Assembly (NCBI GenBank): GCA_965222725.1
Contig: OZ244969.1
Span: 186,001 to 250,000 of the forward strand
Reading direction: 5' to 3'
DNA: 64,000 nucleotides
From: GCA-2748575 sp965222725
GTDB lineage: Bacteria > Pseudomonadota > Gammaproteobacteria > Pseudomonadales > Ketobacteraceae
In this document: piece by piece, positions 7,765 through 17,203 of the stretch
Numbering within the stretch: the stretch's first letter is position 1
Layout: each line of letters begins with the position of its first letter
The notes under the pieces: model-generated
Told to the model about the DNA's origin: nothing
The model's input: the letters and a program-made list of their open reading frames with translations, nothing else
The model's database searches: none
Translations under genes and position numbers: made by a program

Positions 7765-9057
7765 TTATGGGCTGAGAGACGCCTCATCCACCGCCAGCTT
7801 CTTCAAAATCTGATAAAAGTCTTTTTTTGGTAACCTGATAGTCATCAAATGGTTTCCCTGTTCATCCACCTCTTCTTCCTGTACCGCTTTGTTCTGAAAC
7901 AACAGCGCCCGCAACTGCCCCAGGCTGGCAGGCACCAGGATCTGGCGGCTGACAATGTCTTTCCCCAGCAGTGTTTGCAGGCTCTCCAGTAACAGCTCCA
8001 CGCCGTCTCCGGTTCTGGCGGACAGCCATACCCGTACCGGCTTGCCATCATCGTCGTGATCAATCCGCGGGGCAAAATCGCCCATCAGATCAATCTTGTT
8101 ATAGACCATCAAATGGGGAATCTTATCCGCACCGATCTCCTTGAGCACTTCATTGACCTGAAAGATATTGTCATCGCGCTCATCAGAGCAGGCATCCACC
8201 ACGTGGATCAGCAGGTCGGCTTCCCGGCTTTCTTCCAGTGTCGCCCGGAACGCTTCCACCAGTTTATGGGGAAGGTGGCGGATAAAACCTACCGTGTCCG
8301 CCAGAATCACATTACCCACATCCTGCACCTCAATGCGCCGCAGGGTGGGATCCAGGGTTGCGAACAGCTGGTCTGCCGCGTACACCTTGGAGGTAGTCAG
8401 GTAATTAAACAGGGTGGACTTGCCGGCGTTGGTGTAACCCACCAGGGAAACCGTGGGCACTTCAGCCTTGCGGCGGGAGCGCCGGCCCTGGTCCCGCTGT
8501 TTGCGGACTTTCTCCAGGCGTTTCTGGATAGACTTGATACGGATCCGCAGCAGGCGCCGGTCGGTTTCCAGCTGGGTTTCACCCGGGCCCCGCAAACCGA
8601 TCCCGCCCTTCTGACGTTCCAGGTGGGTCCAGCCCCGGATAAGCCGGGTGGATAAATGTTCCAGCTGGGCCAGTTCCACCTGCAGCTTACCCTCAAAGGT
8701 ACGGGCCCGCTGGGCAAAAATATCCAGAATCAGACCGGTGCGGTCCAGCACCCGGCACTTGAGCTTCTTTTCCAGGTTCCGTTCCTGGGAAGGCGACAGA
8801 GTGTGATTGAAAATCACCAGATCAGCTTCGGCATCCAGGGTTTGCCCGGCAATCTCTTCCACCTTGCCGGTACCCACAAAAAATTTCGGGTCAGGCTGGT
8901 TGCGCGAACCCCGGATCACCCCACAGTTTTCAGCGCCGGCAGAATCCACCAGCATTTCAAACTCTGTGAGATCTTCCGGCTCGGAGCTTTGAAAAAAATC
9001 GATATGAACCAGTATGGCGCGTTCACCGCTTTGCGGCCTATCAAATAAGGATTCCAT
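7765..9057 (-). CDS. hflX: ribosome-associated GTPase HflX
   Basis: A 430-residue HflX, a GTPase that binds the 50S subunit and splits stalled or heat-damaged ribosomes. The N-terminal HflX domain contains the glycine-rich segment and a helical linker (LIRGWTHLERQKGGIGLRG, then GETQLETDRR). The G domain shows G1 GYTNAGKSTLFN (about residue 205), G3 DTVGFIRHLP and G4 NKID. A C-terminal extension follows. It lies between hfq and hflK on the minus strand, separated from hfq by a strong hairpin that may thin transcription. Confidence 0.96.
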   Translation of the reverse strand: MESLFDRPQSGERAILVHIDFFQSSEPEDLTEFEMLVDSAGAENCGVIRGSRNQPDPKFFVGTGKVEEIAGQTLDAEADLVIFNHTLSPSQERNLEKKLKCRVLDRTGLILDIFAQRARTFEGKLQVELAQLEHLSTRLIRGWTHLERQKGGIGLRGPGETQLETDRRLLRIRIKSIQKRLEKVRKQRDQGRRSRRKAEVPTVSLVGYTNAGKSTLFNYLTTSKVYAADQLFATLDPTLRRIEVQDVGNVILADTVGFIRHLPHKLVEAFRATLEESREADLLIHVVDACSDERDDNIFQVNEVLKEIGADKIPHLMVYNKIDLMGDFAPRIDHDDDGKPVRVWLSARTGDGVELLLESLQTLLGKDIVSRQILVPASLGQLRALLFQNKAVQEEEVDEQGNHLMTIRLPKKDFYQILKKLAVDEASLSP

Positions 9058-9098
9058 TCAGCGGAACGTGATCACCGGTTGAGGACAAACAGAAATGC

Positions 9099-9126
9099 CC
9101 CACTCACAGCGGGCGCTGTGAGTGGG
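9099..9126. terminator. hairpin between hfq and hflX, probable attenuating terminator
   Basis: A perfect 12-bp stem CCCACTCACAGC / GCTGTGAGTGGG has a GGGC loop. In the minus direction it is followed only by a weak T-rich stretch (GGCATTTCTG), so partial termination after hfq is likely, leaving some readthrough into hflX. Confidence 0.5.
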
Positions 9127-9223
9127 CAATAGGGTAGCGCCGGCAAAGAACAAACGCCCTTTGACACTGTTATTACCGGCACCTGAGTTGTTCCGTTCAG
9201 CCCGAAGCTGAACGTTTGCGGGA

Positions 9224-9484
9224 TTAATGGTCCTGACTATCGTCACCACCACCTTGCGGTCCGTTACGGTCCTGTCCACGGGGATTACGGGCAGGAACGA
9301 CGGTAGAAATCGCGTGTTTGTATACCATTTGGCTGACAGTATTGCGCAGCAATACCACGTACTGGTCGAAAGACTCGACCTGACCCTGCAATTTAATTCC
9401 GTTTACCAAAAAAATAGAAACAGGAATACGCTCTTTACGCAGTGCGTTTAAAAAAGGGTCTTGTAAGCTATGCCCTTTAGACAT
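9224..9484 (-). CDS. hfq: RNA chaperone Hfq
   Basis: An 86-residue Hfq, the hexameric Sm-like protein that pairs small RNAs with mRNAs. The start MSKGHSLQDPFLN at 9484 is fixed by a strong AAGGAGA ribosome-binding site seven bases upstream; the frame is open further upstream but without such a site. The Sm1 motif (SIFLVNGIKLQGQVESFDQY) and Sm2 motif with the characteristic YKHAIST are complete. The short C-terminal tail is Gly/Asp/Gln-rich (PQGGGDDSQDH). It lies between miaA and hflX, the conserved order in gammaproteobacteria. Confidence 0.98.
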   Translation of the reverse strand: MSKGHSLQDPFLNALRKERIPVSIFLVNGIKLQGQVESFDQYVVLLRNTVSQMVYKHAISTVVPARNPRGQDRNGPQGGGDDSQDH

Positions 9485-9577
9485 GATTGTCTCCTTAAAA
9501 AAGTAATGCCCAACGTTGGGGCGAAAAGCGCAAAAAACAAACAAAATCAAAGCATGAGACAAAGATTTTATCGGCGA

Positions 9578-10549
9578 TTAAAGGATGCTGTGGACCGTTA
9601 AAATTTTCAAGGCTTTTTCTAAAAATTTTGGGTCTTCGCTATCCAGCCAATTCAGGCTTTGCCAGCCTCTAAGCCAGGTAATCTGCCGCTTTGCCAGCTG
9701 GCGTGTCGCGATGATTCCCCGCTCTATCATTTCATCGTAGCTCAATTTCCCCGCCAGGCAATCCCACATCTGGCGGTAGCCAACGGCACGAATCGAGGGC
9801 AGACCGGGGTGCAGGTCGCCACGCTGATACAGGGCCTCCACTTCCGCCTGGAACCCCTGCTCTAGCATCTGGTGAAAGCGGCGGGCAATACGCTCATGGA
9901 GCACCTTGCGATCTTCCGGGCAGATGGCGATTTCACAGAGCCGGTAAGGCAGATCCACCTCGCCCTGTTCCCGGTGCCACTGGCTAAGGGGTTTGCCGGT
10001 AATTTTGTATACCTCCAGGGCGCGTTCAATGCGCTGGGGATCGGTGGGGTGCAGGCGCGCGGCAGTCTCCGGATCCACGGCCGCCAGCTGGCGGTGAACC
10101 TCAGGCCAGCCACGGGCTTTGGCGGTGGCTTCAATCTCTGCACGAACGGCTTCATCCGCCGGAGGCAGCTCGGCCATACCCTCTTTAAGGATTTTGAAAT
10201 AGAGCATGGTACCGCCCACCAACAGGGGAATCCTGCCTGCGGCCGTGATCTCGGCCATTTCCTTCAAGGCATCCTCGCGGAAGTCACCGGCGGAATAGGA
10301 TTCGGCCGGGTCAAGAAAACTGATCAGACGATGGGGTGCCCGGGCCAGGGTTTCCGGGTCAGGCTTGGCGGTGCCGATATCCATACCCTTATAAATGAGG
10401 GCCGAATCCACGCTGACAATCTCGAAAGGTCCGTGATTGAGCAGCTCAATGGCCAACGCAGTCTTGCCGGAGGCAGTGGGCCCCATCAGACACACCGCAG
10501 GCGGTTTGCTCAGATCCGGCGCCGCTCCGGAGGCGGGAACATCAGTCAT
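9578..10549 (-). CDS. miaA: tRNA dimethylallyltransferase
   Basis: A 323-residue MiaA, which adds an isopentenyl-type group to A37 of tRNAs that read UNN codons. The P-loop GPTASGKTALAIEL lies at about residue 23. The DSALIYKGMDIGTAKP and LVGGTMLYFKIL segments, the basic RIERALEVYKITGKP region and the C-terminal LAKRQITWLRGW motif are all present. Nine bases separate it from the upstream mutL gene, so mutL-miaA is probably one operon leading into hfq (93-base gap). Confidence 0.97.
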   Translation of the reverse strand: MTDVPASGAAPDLSKPPAVCLMGPTASGKTALAIELLNHGPFEIVSVDSALIYKGMDIGTAKPDPETLARAPHRLISFLDPAESYSAGDFREDALKEMAEITAAGRIPLLVGGTMLYFKILKEGMAELPPADEAVRAEIEATAKARGWPEVHRQLAAVDPETAARLHPTDPQRIERALEVYKITGKPLSQWHREQGEVDLPYRLCEIAICPEDRKVLHERIARRFHQMLEQGFQAEVEALYQRGDLHPGLPSIRAVGYRQMWDCLAGKLSYDEMIERGIIATRQLAKRQITWLRGWQSLNWLDSEDPKFLEKALKILTVHSIL

Positions 10550-10558
10550 CGGCGGTGC

Positions 10559-12445
10559 CTAGCGCCCTCTCAGAAAAAGTTTATCCAGGTCTTTCATGGT
10601 CATCTGTGACCATGTGGGCCGGCCGTGATTGCACTGGCCACTGCGCTCGGTGCGCTCCATATCCCGCAGCAGGCCATTCATTTCCGGGATCGTCAGCTTG
10701 CGATTGGCGCGGACCGAACCATGGCAGGCCATGGTGCCCAGCAGCGCGTCGATACTGCTTTCGATCCGGGACGACACTCCGTGGGTGGCGATATCCGCCA
10801 GTACATCCCGCAACAGCTGTTCGGCATTGGCGTTCTGCAGCAGCACCGGCACTTCGCGGATCACCAGGGTTTCGGGCCCCATGCGCTGCAGCTTGAAACC
10901 CAGACGCTGAAACAGTTCGCCATTATCCTCCGCCAGATCCGCCTCTTTCTGGCTCACCGCCATGCTGGCGGGCACCAGCATGGGCTGCGACACCAGGCGG
11001 TCTTCCGCCCAGCTCTGCTTCATGCGTTCATAGGTAATTCGTTCGTGGGCGGCATGCATATCCACTACCACCAGGCCTTCGGCATTCTGGGCCAGAATGT
11101 AGATGCCATGCAGCTGGGCCACTGCATACCCCAGGGGTGGTGTCACCTCTTCCGACTCGCCGGCCTCGCGGCTATGCCCACCGGCATCCAGCGTAACACT
11201 GGTGGACAGGGAATTCTCAAAACCGTTGACGGCGGGCTCGGCCACTCTGGAAGCATCGGCAAAGGGTTCATGGAGGCCGGTATAAGCCTGAATCTGACGG
11301 GCGATGGACGCATCCGTCTGCTTACGCTCGGATTCCACCAGCCGCAGGTTGCCCTGGGATTTGAACTCACCGGCAGCCACGCCGGTGGCCTGGGGAGCGG
11401 GGGTATCGCTGAGTACGGATTCCGTGGGGCTGGCCTTGTCCGGCGTAATTTCGGCAATGGCCCGGTGCAGGCTGCGAAACAGAAAATCGTGCACCTGACG
11501 GCTTTCCCGGAAACGTACTTCATGTTTGGTGGGATGCACATTCACATCCACTCCGGACGTGTCCAGATCCAGATAAAGGACATAGGCCGGATGACGACCA
11601 TGATAAAGCACATCACGATAGGCCTGGCGCACCGCATGAGACACCACGCGATCCCGCACATGACGGCCGTTCACAAAGAAATACTGCAGATCCGCCTGAC
11701 TGCGGGAAAAGGTGGGCAGCCCCATCCAGCCCCATAGGCGCAGGCCGGCCAGCTCCGTGTCCACCCGGACAGCATTCTGAATAAACTGGGGGCCACAGAC
11801 GCTGGCCACGCGACGGTCCTGCTCCAACTCCGAAGCCGCCGCCTTGAGATGATGAATCACCCGCTGATTGTGGCGCAGCTGAAAACCCACATCGAAATGG
11901 GACAGGGCCAGGCGCTTCACCACATCTTCCAGGTGACTGAATTCGGTTTTTTCGGTACGCAGGAACTTGCGTCTTGCAGGGGTATTAAAGAACAGATCGC
12001 GCACTTCCACGGTGGTGCCACGGGCATGGGCCACTGGAGACACTTTCGCCTCCATATCCCTGCCTTCGGTCAGCACCTGCCAGCCGGCACCGCCCTCATC
12101 CTGACTGGACGACAGGGTCAATCGGGATACGGAACTGATACTGGCCAGGGCCTCGCCGCGAAATCCCAGAGTGGCGACCCCTTCAAGATCATCCAGATCA
12201 TGGATTTTGCTGGTGGCATGGCGGGCCACAGCCAACGGCAGGTCGGACTTGTCCATCCCCATGCCGTCGTCACGGATGCGGATCAGCTTGACGCCACCCT
12301 CTTCGGCATCCACGTCTATGCGCGAAGCCCCGGCATCCAGGCTGTTTTCCATCAGTTCTTTGGCAACGGAAGCCGGTCGCTCCACCACTTCGCCCGCCGC
12401 TATCTGGTTGGCCAGTCGTGGTGTTAAGCGTGTAATGATCCCCAT
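10559..12445 (-). CDS. mutL: DNA mismatch repair protein MutL
   Basis: A 628-residue MutL that couples mismatch recognition by MutS to strand removal. The N-terminal GHKL ATPase shows ELMENSLDAGA, DDGMGM and GFRGEALASI. A variable linker is followed by the dimerisation domain. The C-terminal domain carries DMHAAHERITYE and ACHGSVRA, corresponding to the metal-binding endonuclease motifs of MutL proteins from bacteria without MutH; nicking activity is therefore likely. It lies between amiB and miaA, the usual operon order. Confidence 0.97.
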   Translation of the reverse strand: MGIITRLTPRLANQIAAGEVVERPASVAKELMENSLDAGASRIDVDAEEGGVKLIRIRDDGMGMDKSDLPLAVARHATSKIHDLDDLEGVATLGFRGEALASISSVSRLTLSSSQDEGGAGWQVLTEGRDMEAKVSPVAHARGTTVEVRDLFFNTPARRKFLRTEKTEFSHLEDVVKRLALSHFDVGFQLRHNQRVIHHLKAAASELEQDRRVASVCGPQFIQNAVRVDTELAGLRLWGWMGLPTFSRSQADLQYFFVNGRHVRDRVVSHAVRQAYRDVLYHGRHPAYVLYLDLDTSGVDVNVHPTKHEVRFRESRQVHDFLFRSLHRAIAEITPDKASPTESVLSDTPAPQATGVAAGEFKSQGNLRLVESERKQTDASIARQIQAYTGLHEPFADASRVAEPAVNGFENSLSTSVTLDAGGHSREAGESEEVTPPLGYAVAQLHGIYILAQNAEGLVVVDMHAAHERITYERMKQSWAEDRLVSQPMLVPASMAVSQKEADLAEDNGELFQRLGFKLQRMGPETLVIREVPVLLQNANAEQLLRDVLADIATHGVSSRIESSIDALLGTMACHGSVRANRKLTIPEMNGLLRDMERTERSGQCNHGRPTWSQMTMKDLDKLFLRGR

Positions 12446-12519
12446 AGAAATCCAGAACCTGTTGTTGAAATTAAAAATGAATCAATGAATGCAGACTGCC
12501 GGCGGAATGCGGAAACAGG

Positions 12520-13902
12520 TCAGGAATGCGGAATCCGCAACACCTGCCCCACCTGAATCACATCCCCTTTCAAGCGGTTGGCTTCACGCAGACGGGAGGT
12601 GCTGACACTGTAGCGCTCCGCGATCTGGGACAGGGTTTCCCCACTGGAAATTTTATGACTCTTAAATCGGTCATTATCAAATTTCTGCAATGCGACATAA
12701 GTGCCCGGTGGCGGATGATCACCAAAGTAGCTGTAAATACCGGTGGCAATGGATTTGGCCAGCTTGCGCTGGTACCACTTGCTCTTGAGGTTCTTCTCTT
12801 CCGTCGGGTTGGAAATAAAACCGGTTTCAATCAGCAGCGACGGTATATCCGGCGATTTCAACACCACAAAGCCCGCCTGCTCCACGTGTTTTTTATGCAG
12901 CCGCGCCACACTGCCCATTTGCTTCAGCACATATTTACCGGCCCGCAGGCTGTGTTCCATGCTGCCCTCCATGGACAAATCCGCCAATACCATGGCCAGG
13001 TGATCATCCTTGTCTTCCAGTTTTACACCACCCACCAGGTCCGACTGGTTTTCTTTTTCTGCCAATATGCGGGCCAGCGTACTGGTGGCCCCTTTGCGGG
13101 ACAGGGCAAACACGGAAGCCCCTTTGGCATTGCGGTTGTGAAAGGCATCCGCATGGATCGAGACAAACAGGTCTGCCTTGTATTTTTTACGGGCCAGTTC
13201 GCGCCGGGTATTCAGTTTGAGAAAATAATCCCCCTTCCGGGTGAGTACCGCTTCATAGCCTTTGCGGCGGTTAACTTCTTCCTGCAGTTCCCGGGCGATT
13301 TCCAACACCACGTCTTTTTCGAAGGTGCCGTAGGTGCCGATAGCTCCCGGATCCTCACCCCCATGGCCGGCATCAATCACCACCACGATATTGCGACCGT
13401 CACCGATATTGGCCAGGGTTTTTACCGGCGCGGGAGCCGTTTCCAGATCATTGCCATCGGAAGATTCCAGATCCACCACCAGGCGGTGGCCATACTGATC
13501 ATTGGGCTTTAACAGAAAGCTTTTGGTTTTCAGGGCACGGGACAGATCCAGCACCACACGCAGGTCATCTTTATTGCGGGCGGCACTGCGCAGATTCTTG
13601 ATGGGGCCGCCCTTCAGATCAACATTGAACAGGGCGCGGGTACGCAGGGTATTGCGGACATCAATGACCACCCGATCAGGATTGTCGAGGGTAAAAATAT
13701 TGTGCTCCACCGGGCCGGACACATCGAACACCAGGCGGATCCGGTCCGGCGCCTTCCATACCCGCACTGACTCCACCTTTTCACCGGCACTGGCAGGCGG
13801 CGCCACCAGCAATGCACCCAGCATCGCCAGGGCAAGCCCAACAAACAGGAAACTGTTGAAACGGTGACTGCTGTGTTTCACCGCATTGAACCAGACTGAC
13901 AC
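12520..13902 (-). CDS. amiB: N-acetylmuramoyl-L-alanine amidase with AMIN and LysM domains
   Basis: A 460-residue secreted zinc amidase that cleaves the amide bond between MurNAc and the peptide stem during cell separation. A hydrophobic signal segment (about residues 18-38, ending in PPASAGE) is followed by an AMIN domain (VWKAPDRIRLVFDVSG to about residue 150). The Amidase_3 catalytic domain has VVIDAGHGGEDPGA, the FEKDVVLEIA glutamate, SIHADAF and the ETGFISNPTEE catalytic glutamate. A C-terminal LysM (GETLSQIAERYSVS) should bind glycan. It precedes mutL by 74 bases in the same operon. Activation by an EnvC/NlpD-type factor is known for the family; none lies here. Confidence 0.95.
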   Translation of the reverse strand: MSVWFNAVKHSSHRFNSFLFVGLALAMLGALLVAPPASAGEKVESVRVWKAPDRIRLVFDVSGPVEHNIFTLDNPDRVVIDVRNTLRTRALFNVDLKGGPIKNLRSAARNKDDLRVVLDLSRALKTKSFLLKPNDQYGHRLVVDLESSDGNDLETAPAPVKTLANIGDGRNIVVVIDAGHGGEDPGAIGTYGTFEKDVVLEIARELQEEVNRRKGYEAVLTRKGDYFLKLNTRRELARKKYKADLFVSIHADAFHNRNAKGASVFALSRKGATSTLARILAEKENQSDLVGGVKLEDKDDHLAMVLADLSMEGSMEHSLRAGKYVLKQMGSVARLHKKHVEQAGFVVLKSPDIPSLLIETGFISNPTEEKNLKSKWYQRKLAKSIATGIYSYFGDHPPPGTYVALQKFDNDRFKSHKISSGETLSQIAERYSVSTSRLREANRLKGDVIQVGQVLRIPHS

Positions 13903-13971
13903 ACTAACTTCCTTGAATTCATCTTTTTGTTAGAACCCCAACGTTTCAAAACAATGTTTCAACCTAAAACT

Positions 13972-14430
13972 TCAACGCAATACTTCAAGAAGGTTTTCTC
14001 CATGGTTTGTACAGGCTTCTATGGTGATTCGTCTGCCCTCGCCATGATGATTTATGATTAATTTTACATCAGGATCGGGAATTACGCCTGTTCCCCGTTC
14101 AGGCCACTCCACCAGGCACAGATTTCCCGGCTCAAAATACTCGCGGATTCCCATGTATTCCAGCTCTTCGGGATCGGCCAGACGGTAAAGATCAAAGTGA
14201 TACACCGTCAAAGATGCCAGTTCATAAGGCTCCACCAACGTATAGGTAGGGCTTTTTACCGCGCCTGAGTGACCGAATGCCCGGATAATACCACGGCTCA
14301 GGGTAGTTTTCCCGGCACCAAGATCACCCTGCAGGTAAACCACGGCGCCTTTTGCCAGCGCCTTTGCCAGCTCGGCCCCCAATGCCACCATGGCCTGCTC
14401 ATCGGCAGCATCTCGTGTTCTGACTGTCAT
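13972..14430 (-). CDS. tsaE: tRNA threonylcarbamoyladenosine synthesis ATPase TsaE
   Basis: A 152-residue P-loop protein (GDLGAGKTTLSRGIIRAFGH near residue 39) that works with TsaB and TsaD to make t6A at position 37 of ANN-decoding tRNAs. The family features SPTYTLVEPYE, the HFDLYRLADPEELEYMGI segment and LVEWPERG are present. Its ATG (14430) overlaps the nnr stop as ATGA, so translation of the two is coupled. amiB follows 69 bases downstream. Confidence 0.96.
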   Translation of the reverse strand: MTVRTRDAADEQAMVALGAELAKALAKGAVVYLQGDLGAGKTTLSRGIIRAFGHSGAVKSPTYTLVEPYELASLTVYHFDLYRLADPEELEYMGIREYFEPGNLCLVEWPERGTGVIPDPDVKLIINHHGEGRRITIEACTNHGENLLEVLR

Positions 14431-15968
14431 TCAGCGTTTACCAGTTCCTGTAAAAATACCATCAGATCCGTTGCCAGCAGCCCCCTTTCGCCCTGTAGTG
14501 CCGCTGCCCTGTCGGCGGCGGCACCGTGAATCCAGCCACCGATACTGGCTGCCTCATGGAGAGGAATGCCCTGGGCGACCAACGCACCAATCACGCCGGA
14601 CAGCACATCCCCCATGCCGCCGGTGGCCATACCCGGATTCCCGGTGGTACTGATCCGGGGCAACTGATCCGGCGATTTTATCAGGGTTCCGGCACCTTTA
14701 AGCAATACGGTGCCATCAAATCGGCGACACAACTCCGCAATGGCCGCAAAACGATCCTGCTGTACGGCGGCGGAATCACTGCCCAGCAAACGGGCGGCTT
14801 CGCCCGGATGGGGTGTGAGTATCCAGTGACCACGACGGGCCGCCTCGGGAGATTGCTCAGCCAGCGCCGCAAGGTAGTTTAAACCATCGGCATCCAGCAC
14901 CACAGGTAACGGCGAGGCCAGCGCCTGTTCCAGCAGAAAGGCTCCCCAGCGCCCCCGGCCAATACCGGGGCCGGCCACAATCACACTGGCTTTTTCGATG
15001 GCAAAATCGATATTGCTGCCTTCATCGCAGCCCAGCACCATCACCTCGGGTCGGCGGGCCAGGATGGCGGGCACATGCTCCGAACGGGTAATGACCGATA
15101 CCAGACCGGCACCACAACGCCCGGCTGCCTCAGCCGCCATGGCCACAGCGCCCCCCATTCCCAGATCACCACCAATCACCAGTACATGGCCGAACAGGCC
15201 TTTATGGGCATCCCGCGGGCGCGGCGCCAGGAAAGGCTGCATGATCTGGTTATTCAGCTGTTGTGCGGCCGGTGGTACTTTCTGATAAACCTCATCTGGT
15301 ACTGCGAGACCACCAAACCACAGGCTGCCACAGAAACGGGGGCCTTTACCGGTCAGCAGCCCCTGCTTCATCCCGATGAAGGTCACGGTGGCGGCAGCCT
15401 GCAAAGTCACCCCCAGGGAACGCCCGGTATCGGAACAAAGCCCGGAGGGAATATCCACTGCCAGCACCGGAATGCCGGAATCATTGATGCGGTTAATCGC
15501 CTGCCGGTAGGGATCGCGCACTTCGCCACTGAGCCCGGTGCCGAGCATGGCATCCACCACCAGATCCGCCTCGATAGCGGCGTTTTCATCATAGGGCCCC
15601 CTATAAGGTTCCATGGCAACCTGATCCGCCTGCGCCTGCTCAAAAGCCCGCAGGGCATCCCCTTTCAGGCGACCGGGATCACTCATTTGCACCAGGTTCA
15701 CCGTCATGCCATGCTGCCGGGCCAGCGAGGCAATAATATAGCCATCGCCGCCGTTATTGCCGCCGCCGCAAAACACCACAATGCGTCGGACGCCGGGCCA
15801 ACGAGCTTTCAGCACCTCAAAGGCAACCCGGCCGGCGCGGCTCATCAGTTCAAAGCCGGGAATGCCGGCTTCTTCCGTAGCGATCCGGTCGAGCTCCCGG
15901 GTTTGTGCCGCCGTATAAAGCGAAGCCGGCAGCTCGCTGGTATAATGGTGCGGATGATTTGGACTCAT
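14427..15968 (-). CDS. nnr: bifunctional NAD(P)H-hydrate epimerase / ADP-dependent dehydratase
   Basis: A fusion of YjeF_N and carbohydrate-kinase-like domains that repairs hydrated NAD(P)H. The epimerase half (about residues 18-225) contains VVFCGGGNNGGDGY and VDAMLGTG. The dehydratase half contains GKGPRFCG, GHVLVIGGDLGMGGAVAMAA, VLDADGLNYLA, LTPHPGEAARLLG and GNPGMATGGMGDVLSG. I start it at the ATG at 15968 (513 residues). The frame runs open to 16154 but that would overlap the divergent queG gene and adds sequence of no family resemblance. It ends in a 4-base overlap with tsaE. Confidence 0.95.
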   Translation of the reverse strand: MSPNHPHHYTSELPASLYTAAQTRELDRIATEEAGIPGFELMSRAGRVAFEVLKARWPGVRRIVVFCGGGNNGGDGYIIASLARQHGMTVNLVQMSDPGRLKGDALRAFEQAQADQVAMEPYRGPYDENAAIEADLVVDAMLGTGLSGEVRDPYRQAINRINDSGIPVLAVDIPSGLCSDTGRSLGVTLQAAATVTFIGMKQGLLTGKGPRFCGSLWFGGLAVPDEVYQKVPPAAQQLNNQIMQPFLAPRPRDAHKGLFGHVLVIGGDLGMGGAVAMAAEAAGRCGAGLVSVITRSEHVPAILARRPEVMVLGCDEGSNIDFAIEKASVIVAGPGIGRGRWGAFLLEQALASPLPVVLDADGLNYLAALAEQSPEAARRGHWILTPHPGEAARLLGSDSAAVQQDRFAAIAELCRRFDGTVLLKGAGTLIKSPDQLPRISTTGNPGMATGGMGDVLSGVIGALVAQGIPLHEAASIGGWIHGAAADRAAALQGERGLLATDLMVFLQELVNAE

Positions 15969-15988
15969 CAGAGCGCTGACTCCCTGGG

Positions 15989-16024
15989 TTTGAACATCTG
16001 TACATCTGAGCATTTGAACATCTG
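15989..16024. repeat. 12-bp direct repeat in the nnr/queG divergent promoter region
   Basis: TTTGAACATCTG occurs at 15989-16000 and again at 16013-16024, a 24-base offset, with a further partial ACATCTGA between them. It lies between the divergent starts of nnr and queG, so it could be a regulator site or a local duplication. Confidence 0.5.
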
Positions 16025-16095
16025 ATCCTGACACTGGTTCCTGTAGGGTAATGCCAGAGTGCAAAAGCGGTATGAACCAGCCACAAGTATACTGA

Positions 16096-17199
16096 ATGAC
16101 TGCAACCACCACATTAACAAGCAATGCATTGCATGATCTAGCCCGGCAAATCAAACACTGGGGCAGCGAACTGGGTTTTCAGTCTGTTGCCATTTCCGAT
16201 GTGGATCTGCAGGAACATGAAAGCCATTTGCAGCGCTGGCTGGAAAAAGAATACCACGGTGAAATGGATTACATGGCCCGCCATGGCTGCAAACGATCAC
16301 GGCCCGACGAACTGGAGCCCGGCACCGTCAGGGTGATTTCAGCCCGCATGGATTATCTGCCACCGGACACCGGCATGGTGGAAACCCTGAATGATCCGGA
16401 AGCCGCCTACATTTCCCGTTACGCCCTGGGCCGTGATTATCACAAAAAGATTCGCAAACAGCTGGCCAAACTGGCCAAACAGATTGAAGCGGCAGTGGGC
16501 GACTTTGGTTACCGCGCCTTTGTGGACAGCGCCCCGGTGCTGGAAAAAGCCCTGGGGGAAAAATCCGGACTGGGCTGGATTGGCAAACACACCCTGTTGC
16601 TGCACCGCGAAGCGGGTTCCTGGTTTTTTCTGGGGGAACTCTTTGTGGATATTCCCCTGCCGGTGGATGAACCGGTAAGCAAACACTGTGGCCGCTGCAC
16701 CGCCTGTATTGATGTGTGCCCCACCCAGGCCATTGTGGCGCCCTATCAGCTGGATTCCCGCAAATGCATTTCCTATTTAACCATTGAACTCAAATCCGCC
16801 ATTCCGGAAGCGTTACGCAAGCCGATGGGTAATCGTGTGTTTGGTTGTGATGACTGCCAGATGGTGTGCCCCTGGAACCGTTTTGCCAAAACCACGCTGG
16901 AAGAGGATTTCTGGCCCCGGCACGGCCTGGAAAAAAATGATCTGCTCACCTTGTTTTTATGGGACGAGGAAACCTTTCTGAGTAATACGGAAGGTTCCGC
17001 CATTCGCCGCATCGGCTATCAACGCTGGTTACGGAATCTGGCGATAGGGCTGGGCAATGCCCCTTACAATGAAAAGGCCGTCACTGCATTGCAAAAAAAA
17101 TTACCTCAGGCCGATGAGATGGTAAAAGAACATATACAGTGGGCACTGGCGGAACAGGAAAAAAAACGGACCAATAGTAACGGGAATAATGCGGAGTAA
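16096..17199 (+). CDS. queG: epoxyqueuosine reductase QueG
   Basis: A 367-residue cobalamin- and iron-sulfur-dependent enzyme that reduces epoxyqueuosine to queuosine in tRNA, the last step of queuosine synthesis. The N-terminal cobalamin-binding part includes RALGRDYHKKIRKQL and DSAPVLEKALGEKSGLGWIGKHT. Two 4Fe-4S motifs follow: CGRCTACIDVCPT (about residue 197) and FGCDDCQMVCPWN (about residue 250). A C-terminal HEAT-like repeat contains RWLRNLAIGLGNAP. It diverges from nnr; in Pseudomonas the two are also neighbours. The AraC-type regulator converges on it with a 4-base gap. Confidence 0.97.
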   Translation: MTATTTLTSNALHDLARQIKHWGSELGFQSVAISDVDLQEHESHLQRWLEKEYHGEMDYMARHGCKRSRPDELEPGTVRVISARMDYLPPDTGMVETLNDPEAAYISRYALGRDYHKKIRKQLAKLAKQIEAAVGDFGYRAFVDSAPVLEKALGEKSGLGWIGKHTLLLHREAGSWFFLGELFVDIPLPVDEPVSKHCGRCTACIDVCPTQAIVAPYQLDSRKCISYLTIELKSAIPEALRKPMGNRVFGCDDCQMVCPWNRFAKTTLEEDFWPRHGLEKNDLLTLFLWDEETFLSNTEGSAIRRIGYQRWLRNLAIGLGNAPYNEKAVTALQKKLPQADEMVKEHIQWALAEQEKKRTNSNGNNAE

Positions 17200-17203
17200 T
17201 ATT

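Noticed and set aside
8056..8655. Long plus-strand frame opposite hflX
   Set aside because: It is antisense to a clear HflX coding sequence, has no ribosome-binding site and resembles no family.
15969..16154. N-terminal extension of nnr
   Set aside because: It would overlap queG on the other strand, contains repeat-derived residues, and homologues start near the ATG at 15968.
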